Assembly: GCA_021815655.1 (NCBI GenBank) | Contig: JAKAGJ010000211.1 | Span: forward strand, 1 to 5,119 | Length of the DNA stretch: 5,119 nucleotides | Origin: Deltaproteobacteria bacterium | GTDB lineage: Bacteria; Desulfobacterota; Desulfarculia; Desulfarculales; Desulfarculaceae | Direction: 5' to 3' | Shown here: piece after piece, positions 1-4,986 of the stretch | How the letters are laid out: each line of letters begins with the position of its first letter | How positions within the stretch are numbered: position 1 is the stretch's first letter | Notes under the pieces: generated by a model | Databases searched by the model: none | What the model was told of the DNA's origin: nothing | The model's input: the letters and a program-made list of their open reading frames with translations, nothing else | Program-made: the position numbers and the translations under genes

Positions 1-182
1 GCCTTGCCCGCGAATACCTCCACCATGCCTTCAGCGGCCTGGCGCTTCCATTGGGCGATCATGTTCGGGTGCAGGTCGAACCGCGCCGCCAACTCAGACA
101 GGGTCTGCTCGCCACGCAAGGCCTCCAACGCCACCTTGGCCTTGAACTCCGCCGAAAACCGCCTGCGCTTCGTCTTGCTCAT
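1..182 (-). CDS. IS3-family transposase OrfA, N-terminal 60 residues (runs off the window)
   Basis: The reverse strand from ATG at 182-180 is open to the window edge and reads MSKTKRRRFSAEFKAKVALE, continuing with ALRGEQTLSELAARFDLHPN and then MIAQWKRQAAEG. This is the typical helix-turn-helix N-terminus of the IS3/IS911-type OrfA (transposase_8 / HTH_Tnp_1 family): a basic start, the F-S-x-E-F-K-x-K-V-A-L-E-A signature, the LAxxFxxHPN turn, and the I-x-x-W-K-R segment. OrfA binds the inverted repeats and normally joins OrfB, the DDE catalytic part, by programmed frameshifting. OrfAs of this type are about 90-100 residues, so roughly a third is missing here. A GGAGGT ribosome binding site at 197-192 supports the start. 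No disruption is seen in the visible part. Confidence 0.9.
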   Translation of the reverse strand, partial: MSKTKRRRFSAEFKAKVALEALRGEQTLSELAARFDLHPNMIAQWKRQAAEGMVEVFAGK

Positions 183-191
183 CTCGGTGGT

Positions 192-197
192 ACCTCC
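192..197 (-). promoter_or_regulatory. Ribosome binding site of the IS OrfA
   Basis: The minus strand reads GGAGGT here, nine bases upstream of the ATG at 182. It fixes the OrfA start. Confidence 0.6.
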
Positions 198-250
198 ATC
201 GTGACCGTCGTGCCATCCACCTTACACGACTGTCCAATTTATGGGGGCCA

Positions 251-420
251 CCTCTGGGCTCCGCGAGGGGTTGTATGTTTACATTGTAGCCACAATGTAA
301 CTGGCAGGGGTGCGTGGCGTCAAGCAAAAAAATGTCAAAAATTACATACAACAGGCCAGCAACAGTCCCTTTCGCGGCCATCTTGCGAAAATATGAAGTA
401 ATATAAGCTTGTTACTTTTA
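251..420. other. AT-rich gene-free stretch between the IS end and a gene remnant
   Basis: No convincing coding frame is present. From 271 to 420, 60 of 150 bases are G or C, clearly below the flanking sequence. The stretch holds two nested perfect 9-base inverted repeats, a smaller 6-base one (AAGTAA 396-401 with TTACTT 412-417) and short A-runs at 326-332 and 337-341. It ends where recognisable cysteine desulfurase sequence begins. It could be a former promoter/operator region or the end of a decayed mobile element; the sequence does not decide between these. Confidence 0.5.
270..352. repeat. Nested inverted repeats (two perfect 9-base pairs of arms)
   Basis: The inner pair is TTACATTGT (279-287) and ACAATGTAA (292-300), perfect and separated only by AGCC. 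The outer pair is GTTGTATGT (270-278) and ACATACAAC (344-352), also perfect. The outer left arm directly abuts the inner left arm, while 43 bases separate the inner right arm from the outer right arm. The hexamer TTACAT recurs at 342-347, next to the outer right arm. The inner palindrome is the size of a dimeric regulator's operator; the whole could instead fold as a stem with a side hairpin. I cannot assign it to a known regulator or recombinase. Confidence 0.7.
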
Positions 421-640
421 CGTGCCACCGCCAGCCCCAAGTGGGCGATGTGCAGCCTTCTGGGGGGAGCAAAAGGCACCCACCTGGTGACCACGGCCAT
501 CGAGCACCCAGCCATCCTGGAGCCGACCAGGGTGCTGGCGGCTGAGGGTTTGAAGGTGACGCGGGCGGGCTTGGCTGGGCAAGGGCTGGTCCTCGCCGGC
601 GGCCATGGCCAGGCGCGGGACAGGCCCCTTGCCGAGCCTT
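421..640 (+). pseudogene. Cysteine desulfurase (NifS/IscS-like) gene remnant, truncated at both ends and frameshifted
   Basis: One frame reads KGTHLVTTAIEHPAILEP at about 466-519, followed by TRVLAAEGLKVTRAG to about 564. This is the conserved block of class V aminotransferase-fold cysteine desulfurases (family pattern H-I-V-T-T-x-x-E-H-P-A-V-L-E-P, then L-x-x-x-G-x-x-V). The histidine of EHP, which stacks on the pyridoxal phosphate ring in the family, is retained. After GQGLV (to about 591) the homology appears to move one base ahead, to SPAAMARRGT (about 593-622), matching the usual G-L-V-x-P-x-x-x-x-x-x-x-x-x-T pattern; I infer a single-base insertion. The N-terminal part (about 80 residues including the substrate loop) and the C-terminal part with the PLP lysine and catalytic cysteine are absent. 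There is no good start codon. The product cannot be a working enzyme. Limits are approximate. Confidence 0.75.
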
Positions 641-791
641 CCCCCTGAGACTCATTTCCCCTACAATGGCCCCAAAACAGAAACCAGGATCGTCCCGGTT
701 GGAGGGCTTAGGCGGTCGCGCGGTGGCGGGGAGGCTCTTTGGGGCCAACCTCGCCGTGGGTGGCCATTTCACCAAAGGAAGAATCAAAAAC
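641..791 (+). other. Leader region upstream of the patatin gene
   Basis: This stretch is GC-rich. It carries an open frame continuous with the patatin gene, but no ribosome binding site precedes the in-frame ATG at 666 and the encoded residues resemble nothing I know. It ends in a good ribosome binding site just before 792. A TACAAT hexamer at 662-667 is the only -10-like sequence I see; its partner is poor. Confidence 0.35.
776..781 (+). promoter_or_regulatory. Ribosome binding site that decides the patatin start
   Basis: AGGAAG lies ten bases upstream of ATG 792 in a locally A-rich stretch. The in-frame ATG at 666 has no such site, and 792 is followed at once by a signal peptide. Confidence 0.65.
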
Positions 792-2978
792 ATGGCTTTC
801 ATGCGCGGACTGCTGGGCCTGGTCCTTTTGCTAATGCTGGGCCTGGCTCCCGCCTTTGGGGCTGAAACGCCGGGGTCAGGCCCCGCGCGGCCCATGGTGG
901 GCCTGGCTCTCTCCGGTGGCGGGGCGCGAGGCCTGGCCCATATCGGGGTGCTGGAGGTGCTGGAGGAGGCCGGGGTGCCCGTGGACTTGATCGCCGGCAC
1001 CTCCATGGGCTCCATCGTGGGCGGACTCTACAGCGCCGGCTACCGCACCGACCAGATCAGGGGGATGGTTTCTCAGGTGGACTGGCAGGAGGCCTTTTCC
1101 TCCACGCCTTCCCGGGACCTGCTGGAATTTTCGCAAAAGGATGATAGCCAGCGCCACCTGCTGGAGGTGGGGCTGGACGGCAGCGGCGTGAAGCTGCCCA
1201 GCGGCCTTTTGAGCGGCTATAAACTGACCCTCCTGCTCACCCGCCTCTGCCTGCCCGTGGCCGGCGTGCACGACTTCGACCGTCTGCCCATTCCCTTCCG
1301 GGCCGTGGCCACCGACCTGACCAACGGCGAGGCCGTGGTGCTGGGCCAAGGCAGCCTGGCCATGGCCATGCGCGCCTCCATGTCCATCCCCGGCGTCTTC
1401 CCGCCCCTGGAGCTGGACAAGCGCCTACTGGTGGACGGCGGCGTGGTGCAGAACCTGCCGGTGCAGACGGTCAAGGACATGGGCGCCGCCCTGACCGTAG
1501 CGGTCAACGTCTCCACGCCTCTGCGCACCCGCGAGAACCTCAAGGACGTCTTGCAGGTGATGGACCAGACCATCAGCTTGCAGATGGTGCTGTCCACCCA
1601 GACTCAGGCCAAGCAGGCCGACCTGGTCATCGAGCCCGATCTGACCGGCTACAGCAATGCCGACTTCGGCAAGGCCGAGGAGTTGCGTCGCTTGGGGCGG
1701 GAGGCGGCCCAGGCGGCGCTGCCCCGGCTCCTGGCCCTCCTGGAGCAGCGGGGGGTGGCCCTGGCCCCGCGCCAGCGACCGGGTCTGGCGCTGGTGCATG
1801 GAATCGTGGTGGGCAAGGTCAGCCTGGAAGGCCCCCAGGAGTATTGGAAGGACGTGCGGCGGCTGGCGCCTCTCAAGGAGGGCCAGGAGGTCAGCACCGA
1901 CCATTTGGACCAAGCGGCGCAGAAAATCTATGGCCAGGGCATGTTCCAGAGCGTCAGCTACCGCCTGGAGCCCCTGCCCGATGGCCGCTCCGAGGTGGTT
2001 TTCATCCTGGACGAGAAAAACTACGGCAAGTATGTCAGCAGATTCGGGTTATATCTGGAGGGCACCACGGAGGGGGCCAGCACCGCCAACTTCTACCTGA
2101 ACTTCCGCCAGCCCAATTTATTTTTCACCGGCTCCTATGCCGAGCTGGACCTGCAAGCCGGACGCACCCTGGGCGGGGCGGCGCGGCTGATGCTGCCCAA
2201 CCGGCCCTGGGATGGCCTTTTCTTTCAGCCCGAGGCCTTCTATTACTCCACCACCCACAACATCTACGCCAACAAGGATATCCGCGCCGAATACCTGCAT
2301 GACACGCGCGGGGTGAACCTGGATGTCGGCCAGGAGCTGGGCACCTGGGGCCAACTGCGCCTGGGCTATGTGCTCAGGCTGGACAGCGTGTCCCCGCGCA
2401 TCGCCACCGTGCAGGTGCCGGAGAACTCGGACCTGGTGTCGGCCCCGCGTGCGGTGCTGCGCATCGACACCCTGGATCGCTTTCCCTATCCACGGCGGGG
2501 CTTCCGGTCGGAACTGACCGCCCTGCGCGCCCTGCGCTACCTGGGATCGGAGATCGACTTCATGCGCCTGGTATGGGAGGGCTCCTGGGTGTGGCCCTTG
2601 GGCCGGGCCGGCTTTCTCGTGCCCAACTGGACCCTGGCCACTTCCTTGGACGGCGCCCCCTCCAATTCGCAAATCATGTTCCTGGGGGGCTATCCCGGAC
2701 TGCTGGGGGCGGCCACCGATGAGTTCCGGGGCCAGGAGATAATGCGCTTGCAACTGCTGCACCGCTACCCACTGAGCGACAGCCTGAACTGGATCACGGC
2801 GGTGAACATGGGCGCGGCCAGCGACTCCATGGACCAGGTGGCGCAGCCCGAGCGTTGGTTCTGGGGTGGTGGCGCCGGCCTGGGGATGGCCACGCCCCTG
2901 GGGCCGGTGGAACTGCTGCTGGGCCTGGGCCAGGAGGGGCGGGTCGCCGCCTACGTGGTCTTCGGCCTGCCCCACTGA
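792..2978 (+). CDS. Patatin-like phospholipase with POTRA-like segment and outer-membrane barrel (PlpD-like)
   Basis: The 728-residue protein starts with a Sec signal peptide: MAFMR, a hydrophobic core GLLGLVLLLMLGL, and a likely cleavage near residues 23-24 (AFGA/ET). The patatin domain covers about 35-300. It has the oxyanion-hole motif SGGGARG (41-47), the nucleophile elbow GTSMG with Ser71, and the second dyad residue in VDGG at Asp215. All catalytic elements are therefore intact, and lipase or phospholipase activity by a Ser-Asp dyad is expected. A single POTRA-like segment follows at about 335-408 (G-I-V-V-G-K-V-S-L-E-G ... G-M-F-Q-S-V-S-Y-R-L). The rest, about 415-728, is an Omp85/TpsB-like barrel with a GGYPGLLG ... 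DEFRG motif at 632-647, the position of the conserved inward loop. The architecture and length match type Vd autotransporter PlpD-like proteins, in which the barrel places the lipase at the outer membrane or cell surface. The C-terminus is VVFGLPH, so the last residue is not the usual aromatic one. ATG 792 is chosen because of the ribosome binding site and signal peptide; starting at 666 would bury the signal peptide behind 42 extra residues. The gene stands alone on this strand. Confidence 0.93.
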   Translation: MAFMRGLLGLVLLLMLGLAPAFGAETPGSGPARPMVGLALSGGGARGLAHIGVLEVLEEAGVPVDLIAGTSMGSIVGGLYSAGYRTDQIRGMVSQVDWQEAFSSTPSRDLLEFSQKDDSQRHLLEVGLDGSGVKLPSGLLSGYKLTLLLTRLCLPVAGVHDFDRLPIPFRAVATDLTNGEAVVLGQGSLAMAMRASMSIPGVFPPLELDKRLLVDGGVVQNLPVQTVKDMGAALTVAVNVSTPLRTRENLKDVLQVMDQTISLQMVLSTQTQAKQADLVIEPDLTGYSNADFGKAEELRRLGREAAQAALPRLLALLEQRGVALAPRQRPGLALVHGIVVGKVSLEGPQEYWKDVRRLAPLKEGQEVSTDHLDQAAQKIYGQGMFQSVSYRLEPLPDGRSEVVFILDEKNYGKYVSRFGLYLEGTTEGASTANFYLNFRQPNLFFTGSYAELDLQAGRTLGGAARLMLPNRPWDGLFFQPEAFYYSTTHNIYANKDIRAEYLHDTRGVNLDVGQELGTWGQLRLGYVLRLDSVSPRIATVQVPENSDLVSAPRAVLRIDTLDRFPYPRRGFRSELTALRALRYLGSEIDFMRLVWEGSWVWPLGRAGFLVPNWTLATSLDGAPSNSQIMFLGGYPGLLGAATDEFRGQEIMRLQLLHRYPLSDSLNWITAVNMGAASDSMDQVAQPERWFWGGGAGLGMATPLGPVELLLGLGQEGRVAAYVVFGLPH

Positions 2979-3000
2979 GGGGGCTGAAGGTGCCCGTGAT

Positions 3001-3384
3001 TCAGGGGCGGACGCGGGAATCCATCCACTCCTGGAATTCCCGAACCAGGCGCCAAAAGTCAGCGATGGCCTGCTCGCCGGCCGCGGTGAGACGGGCTCCG
3101 CCGCCGCCCTGGCCGCCGGCCTGCTTGTCCACCAGGGGCTGGCCGGCCAGGCAGTTCATGGATTCCACCAGGTTCCAGGCATGGCTGAAGCTCATGCCCA
3201 TGGCCCGGGCCGCGGCTGACACCGAGCCCTCGCGGGCGATGTTCTCCAGGAGCGCCACCCTTCCCCAGGACAGATAAGTGCGTCCGTCCTTTTCCAGCCA
3301 TAGGCGCCCCTTCAACTGCACCCCCTCCTGGGGCGGGGCGCAGGCCAGGGCGTTGCGCTCCCAGGGGTTCTTGGTTTTGGGCAT
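3001..3384 (-). CDS. ModE-type winged helix-turn-helix regulator, DNA-binding domain only
   Basis: The 127-residue protein matches the N-terminal DNA-binding domain of molybdate regulator ModE (LysR-like winged helix): a short strand segment GRLWLEKDGRTYL (26-38), the helix-turn-helix GRVALLENIAREGSVSAAAR with AMGMSFSHAW and NLVESMN (41-77), and the wing PLVDKQAGGQGGGGARLT (83-100) with its characteristic glycine run, then a closing helix ending at residue 127. ModE of E. coli has about 260 residues with two Mop/TOBE molybdate-binding modules; these are absent, and the gene ends normally with TGA rather than by a visible break. Many bacteria carry such ModE N-terminal-only proteins, mostly of unknown effector. 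I chose ATG 3384 because GGGAG (3394-3390) lies five bases upstream; the GTG at 3429 in the same frame has no ribosome binding site. The first 20 residues are not conserved in the family as I know it. It converges on the patatin gene with 22 bases between stops. Likely a dimeric DNA-binding protein; its ligand and targets cannot be read from the sequence. Confidence 0.88.
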   Translation of the reverse strand: MPKTKNPWERNALACAPPQEGVQLKGRLWLEKDGRTYLSWGRVALLENIAREGSVSAAARAMGMSFSHAWNLVESMNCLAGQPLVDKQAGGQGGGGARLTAAGEQAIADFWRLVREFQEWMDSRVRP

Positions 3385-3389
3385 GCCCG

Positions 3390-3394
3390 CTCCC
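3390..3394 (-). promoter_or_regulatory. Ribosome binding site that decides the ModE-like start
   Basis: The minus strand reads GGGAG, five bases before ATG 3384. The longer GTG start at 3429 is preceded by CCCTTGC instead. Confidence 0.5.
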
Positions 3395-3397
3395 GCC

Positions 3398-3424
3398 AAA
3401 AAGAGAAACCGCCCGCCTTCGGGC
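3398..3424 (-). terminator. Terminator-like hairpin with T-rich tail, in the leader of the ModE-like gene
   Basis: On the minus strand GCCCG (3424-3420), loop AAGG and CGGGC (3415-3411) form a short GC stem, followed by GGTTTCTCTTTTT (3410-3398). The T-rich tail ends 13 bases before the ATG at 3384. It could stop read-through from the permease gene, or act as an attenuator if transcription starts at the promoter proposed at 3438-3467. The stem is only five pairs, so strength is uncertain. Confidence 0.45.
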
Positions 3425-3437
3425 TCCACGCAAGGGC

Positions 3438-3467
3438 ATGATACCCTGATTCAGCGCCCGGGGCCAA
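3438..3467 (-). promoter_or_regulatory. Candidate sigma-70-type promoter for the ModE-like gene
   Basis: On the minus strand TTGGCC (3467-3462) is followed after 18 bases by TATCAT (3443-3438). The -10 hexamer matches TATAAT at five of six bases and the -35 matches TTGACA at four. Transcription would start near 3431, giving a leader of about 45 bases that contains the terminator-like hairpin. Pattern match only. Confidence 0.35.
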
Positions 3468-3477
3468 GCGCCGGCCG

Positions 3478-3517
3478 AAAAGGCCGGGCCGCCGGCCTGG
3501 CTTGGCCGGCGGCCCGG
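3478..3517 (-). terminator. Strong GC-rich hairpin after the permease gene, probable intrinsic terminator
   Basis: A perfect 14-base inverted repeat, CCGGGCCGCCGGCC (3484-3497) with its complement at 3504-3517, encloses a six-base loop. On the minus strand it is followed by CC and TTTT (3481-3478). It lies 54 bases beyond the permease stop codon. The T tract is short for a classical terminator. A second small hairpin (CCGGCC 3471-3476 with GGCCGG 3482-3487) overlaps its distal arm, so alternative folds are possible. Confidence 0.55.
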
Positions 3518-3521
3518 GGAG

Positions 3522-3545
3522 GGGTTGCCTTGTCATCGGCAACCC
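3522..3545 (-). repeat. Second hairpin just downstream of the permease stop
   Basis: GGGTTGCC (3522-3529) and GGCAACCC (3538-3545) are perfect complements with an eight-base loop, 25 bases after the permease stop. No T tract follows on either strand. Together with the larger hairpin at 3484-3517 it gives the permease transcript a tandem-hairpin 3' end, which may protect the mRNA or help termination. Confidence 0.5.
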
Positions 3546-3570
3546 GGCTAGGAGGCGCGAGGAAAGGGGG

Positions 3571-4974
3571 CTAGGGCATGAGCCCCATGGCCTTCCAATA
3601 GAAGGAGGACAGCAAAATGCCCGTCAGCACCGCCACGGCATAGACCGCTCCGCCCACGCTGACGTGGCCGGGACTCCAGCCCCGGGACTTGGTCATGGCG
3701 TCGCCGATCATGATGAAGGGCTGCTGGTAGCCTAGAAAGAAGGAATTGCCGGCGGCGATCACCGCCACGCTGATGAGGGCCGGGTGCAGGTGGTGGACAT
3801 TGTACAGGGGAATGAACAGCGGCGCGGTGAGCGCGATGGTCGAAAACCCCCAAGGCACGTCCAGAAACCTGATAAGCCATAGGCCGCCCACGATGACCAG
3901 CAAGAGCAGCAGGGGCTGGCCGGCAAAGGCCAGGACGCCCGGCTCTATGATGGGGCGCAGCCAGTCGGTGATGCCGGCCTTGACCAGGATGGATGAGAGG
4001 CTGATGGCGGCGCCGAAGAAATATATGATGTCCCAATTGACCCCGGTTGATATCTCGGGGAAGTTCACCACCCGGAAAAGCATTAGGGCCAGGAAGGCGA
4101 AGAGGGCCACCGCCGGCGTGGAGACGTGGTGGTATTTTTCGGTGGCGAACAGGACCAGGGCCGTGGTGAGAATCACGGCGGTGACTATCTCCTGGCGGGT
4201 GATCTTGCCCAGGGACTCATATTGTTTGGCAAAGGCGTCCTTGGGGATGGACAGCGGCTCCTTGGGTTTCATGACCAGATATAAAAGGCCCATGAACACC
4301 ACCGTGGCGATGGTCCAGGGCACGGCCATGTACTGAAACCAGGTGCCGAAGGTGACCAGGGGTTTTATCTCGGCGGGATAAAAGCCCAGCATGAACACGC
4401 CCCACAGGGACCCGGTGAGCCAGCCGGTGCCGGGGATGAGGGCGCTGGCCCAGGCCACCAGGCAGATCAAGGCCGAGCCGCGCGAGCGGTCGGGCAGCTT
4501 GCAGGCCTCCACCAAATTCATGGCGATGGGCATGACGATGGCGATGCGCACGGTGATGGAGGGCGTAAGGGCCGAGAGCACCAGGCCGATGATGCACCAG
4601 CTCAGGATCACCGTGCCGTAGCTGGGGTCAAAGGTCTTGAGCACCAGGAAGGCGATGCGCTTGCCCAGGCCGGTCTTGGCCAGGGCGAAGCCGAAGAACA
4701 GGGCTGGTATCAGCACCCAGACCGCCGCGCTGGCGAAACCCGAGGCCACGGTGGCCAGCGGCAGGCCGAAGGCCAGGGAACCGCCCATGAGCACGGCCCC
4801 GCCGGCCAGGTAGGCCAGGCCGGAATCCCTGAATATCCACAGACCCAGGGTTACCAGCACCACGGCCATGATGTGGTGTCCCAGGGGGCTTAGGTTGGCT
4901 ATGGGTTTGGTCAGGGCGATGAGCACCGCCGCGATGGTAATCAGGATCAGACCCAAGACTCTGGCGTTGGTCAT
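3571..4974 (-). CDS. SLC13/DASS-like anion permease with aberrant signature motifs
   Basis: The 467-residue protein is strongly hydrophobic with about eleven or twelve predicted membrane segments, starting at residues 5-21 and ending around 438-458. A polar cytoplasmic-type loop lies at about 236-262 between the two halves. Features of the divalent anion:sodium symporter family (sodium-coupled di- or tricarboxylate or sulfate uptake across the inner membrane) include the hairpin-like segment ALTPSITVRIAIVMPI (135-150), the second-half block NWDIIYFFGAAISLSSIL with GITDWL (313-339), and LTAPLFIPL (382-390). Family length is typically 450-500. The canonical S-N-T triplets that bind substrate carboxylate and sodium are replaced: S-I-T at 139-141 in the first repeat and, at the equivalent place of the second, G-F-S-T-I (376-380). 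A polar motif NSFFLGYQQP (410-419) sits where sulfate-type relatives carry G-Y/H-Q-T-N. The substrate may therefore differ from dicarboxylates. The start ATG 4974 has a clear ribosome binding site. The gene lies upstream of, and on the same strand as, the ModE-like gene, but hairpins separate them. Confidence 0.85.
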   Translation of the reverse strand: MTNARVLGLILITIAAVLIALTKPIANLSPLGHHIMAVVLVTLGLWIFRDSGLAYLAGGAVLMGGSLAFGLPLATVASGFASAAVWVLIPALFFGFALAKTGLGKRIAFLVLKTFDPSYGTVILSWCIIGLVLSALTPSITVRIAIVMPIAMNLVEACKLPDRSRGSALICLVAWASALIPGTGWLTGSLWGVFMLGFYPAEIKPLVTFGTWFQYMAVPWTIATVVFMGLLYLVMKPKEPLSIPKDAFAKQYESLGKITRQEIVTAVILTTALVLFATEKYHHVSTPAVALFAFLALMLFRVVNFPEISTGVNWDIIYFFGAAISLSSILVKAGITDWLRPIIEPGVLAFAGQPLLLLLVIVGGLWLIRFLDVPWGFSTIALTAPLFIPLYNVHHLHPALISVAVIAAGNSFFLGYQQPFIMIGDAMTKSRGWSPGHVSVGGAVYAVAVLTGILLSSFYWKAMGLMP

Positions 4975-4980
4975 GCCAAG

Positions 4981-4986
4981 CTCCTT
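4981..4986 (-). promoter_or_regulatory. Ribosome binding site of the permease gene
   Basis: The minus strand reads AAGGAG six bases before ATG 4974, a near-ideal site that fixes the start. Confidence 0.75.

Larger units (their letters stand above)
1..250 (-). mobile_element. Left end of an IS3-family insertion sequence (partial)
   Basis: Read on the minus strand, the element begins with the probable terminus TGGCCCCCATAAATTGGACA (250 down to 231). It starts with TG and resembles the left inverted repeats of many IS3-family elements (C-rich block followed by AAATTGGACA). The start codon of OrfA lies 68 bases inside this end, a usual arrangement. The rest of OrfA, OrfB and the right end lie beyond position 1, so the target duplication cannot be checked; if IS3 rules hold, the duplicated 3-4 bases would begin at 251 (CCT or CCTC). 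The exact terminal base is inferred from the family pattern. Confidence 0.75.

Noticed and set aside
279..300. Canonical ModE, dif or CRISPR-repeat identity for the palindrome
   Set aside because: The arms do not match the ModE TATATAA-type half-site or the dif core as I know them, and there is only one copy, so none of these identities is supported.
51..401. Open frames at 51-401 (+) and 94-381 (-)
   Set aside because: They run across the IS terminus and the OrfA coding region in wrong frames and across the AT-rich inverted repeats; no family resemblance.
639..667. Promoter for the patatin gene (TTCCCC, 17 bases, TACAAT)
   Set aside because: The -10 is good but the -35 matches only three of six bases, and the site lies in decayed gene sequence; too weak to annotate.
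666..791. Longer start for the patatin gene at ATG 666
   Set aside because: No ribosome binding site precedes it, and it would add 42 residues in front of a clear signal peptide; the ATG at 792 has AGGAAG ten bases upstream.
335..1015. Long open frame on the minus strand across the remnant and the 5' end of the patatin gene
   Set aside because: It overlaps the patatin signal peptide and catalytic motifs, has low-complexity proline/arginine-rich content typical of a shadow frame in GC-rich DNA, and resembles no family.
2118..2975. 285-codon open frame opposite the barrel region
   Set aside because: Its composition (runs of Gln, Gly, His and Pro) is that of an antisense shadow of the patatin gene, and the sense strand carries clear family motifs.
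3385..3429. GTG start at 3429 for the ModE-like gene
   Set aside because: The preceding bases (CCCTTGC) give no ribosome binding site, the start would use GTG, and the added residues overlap the terminator-like hairpin; ATG 3384 has GGGAG at good spacing.
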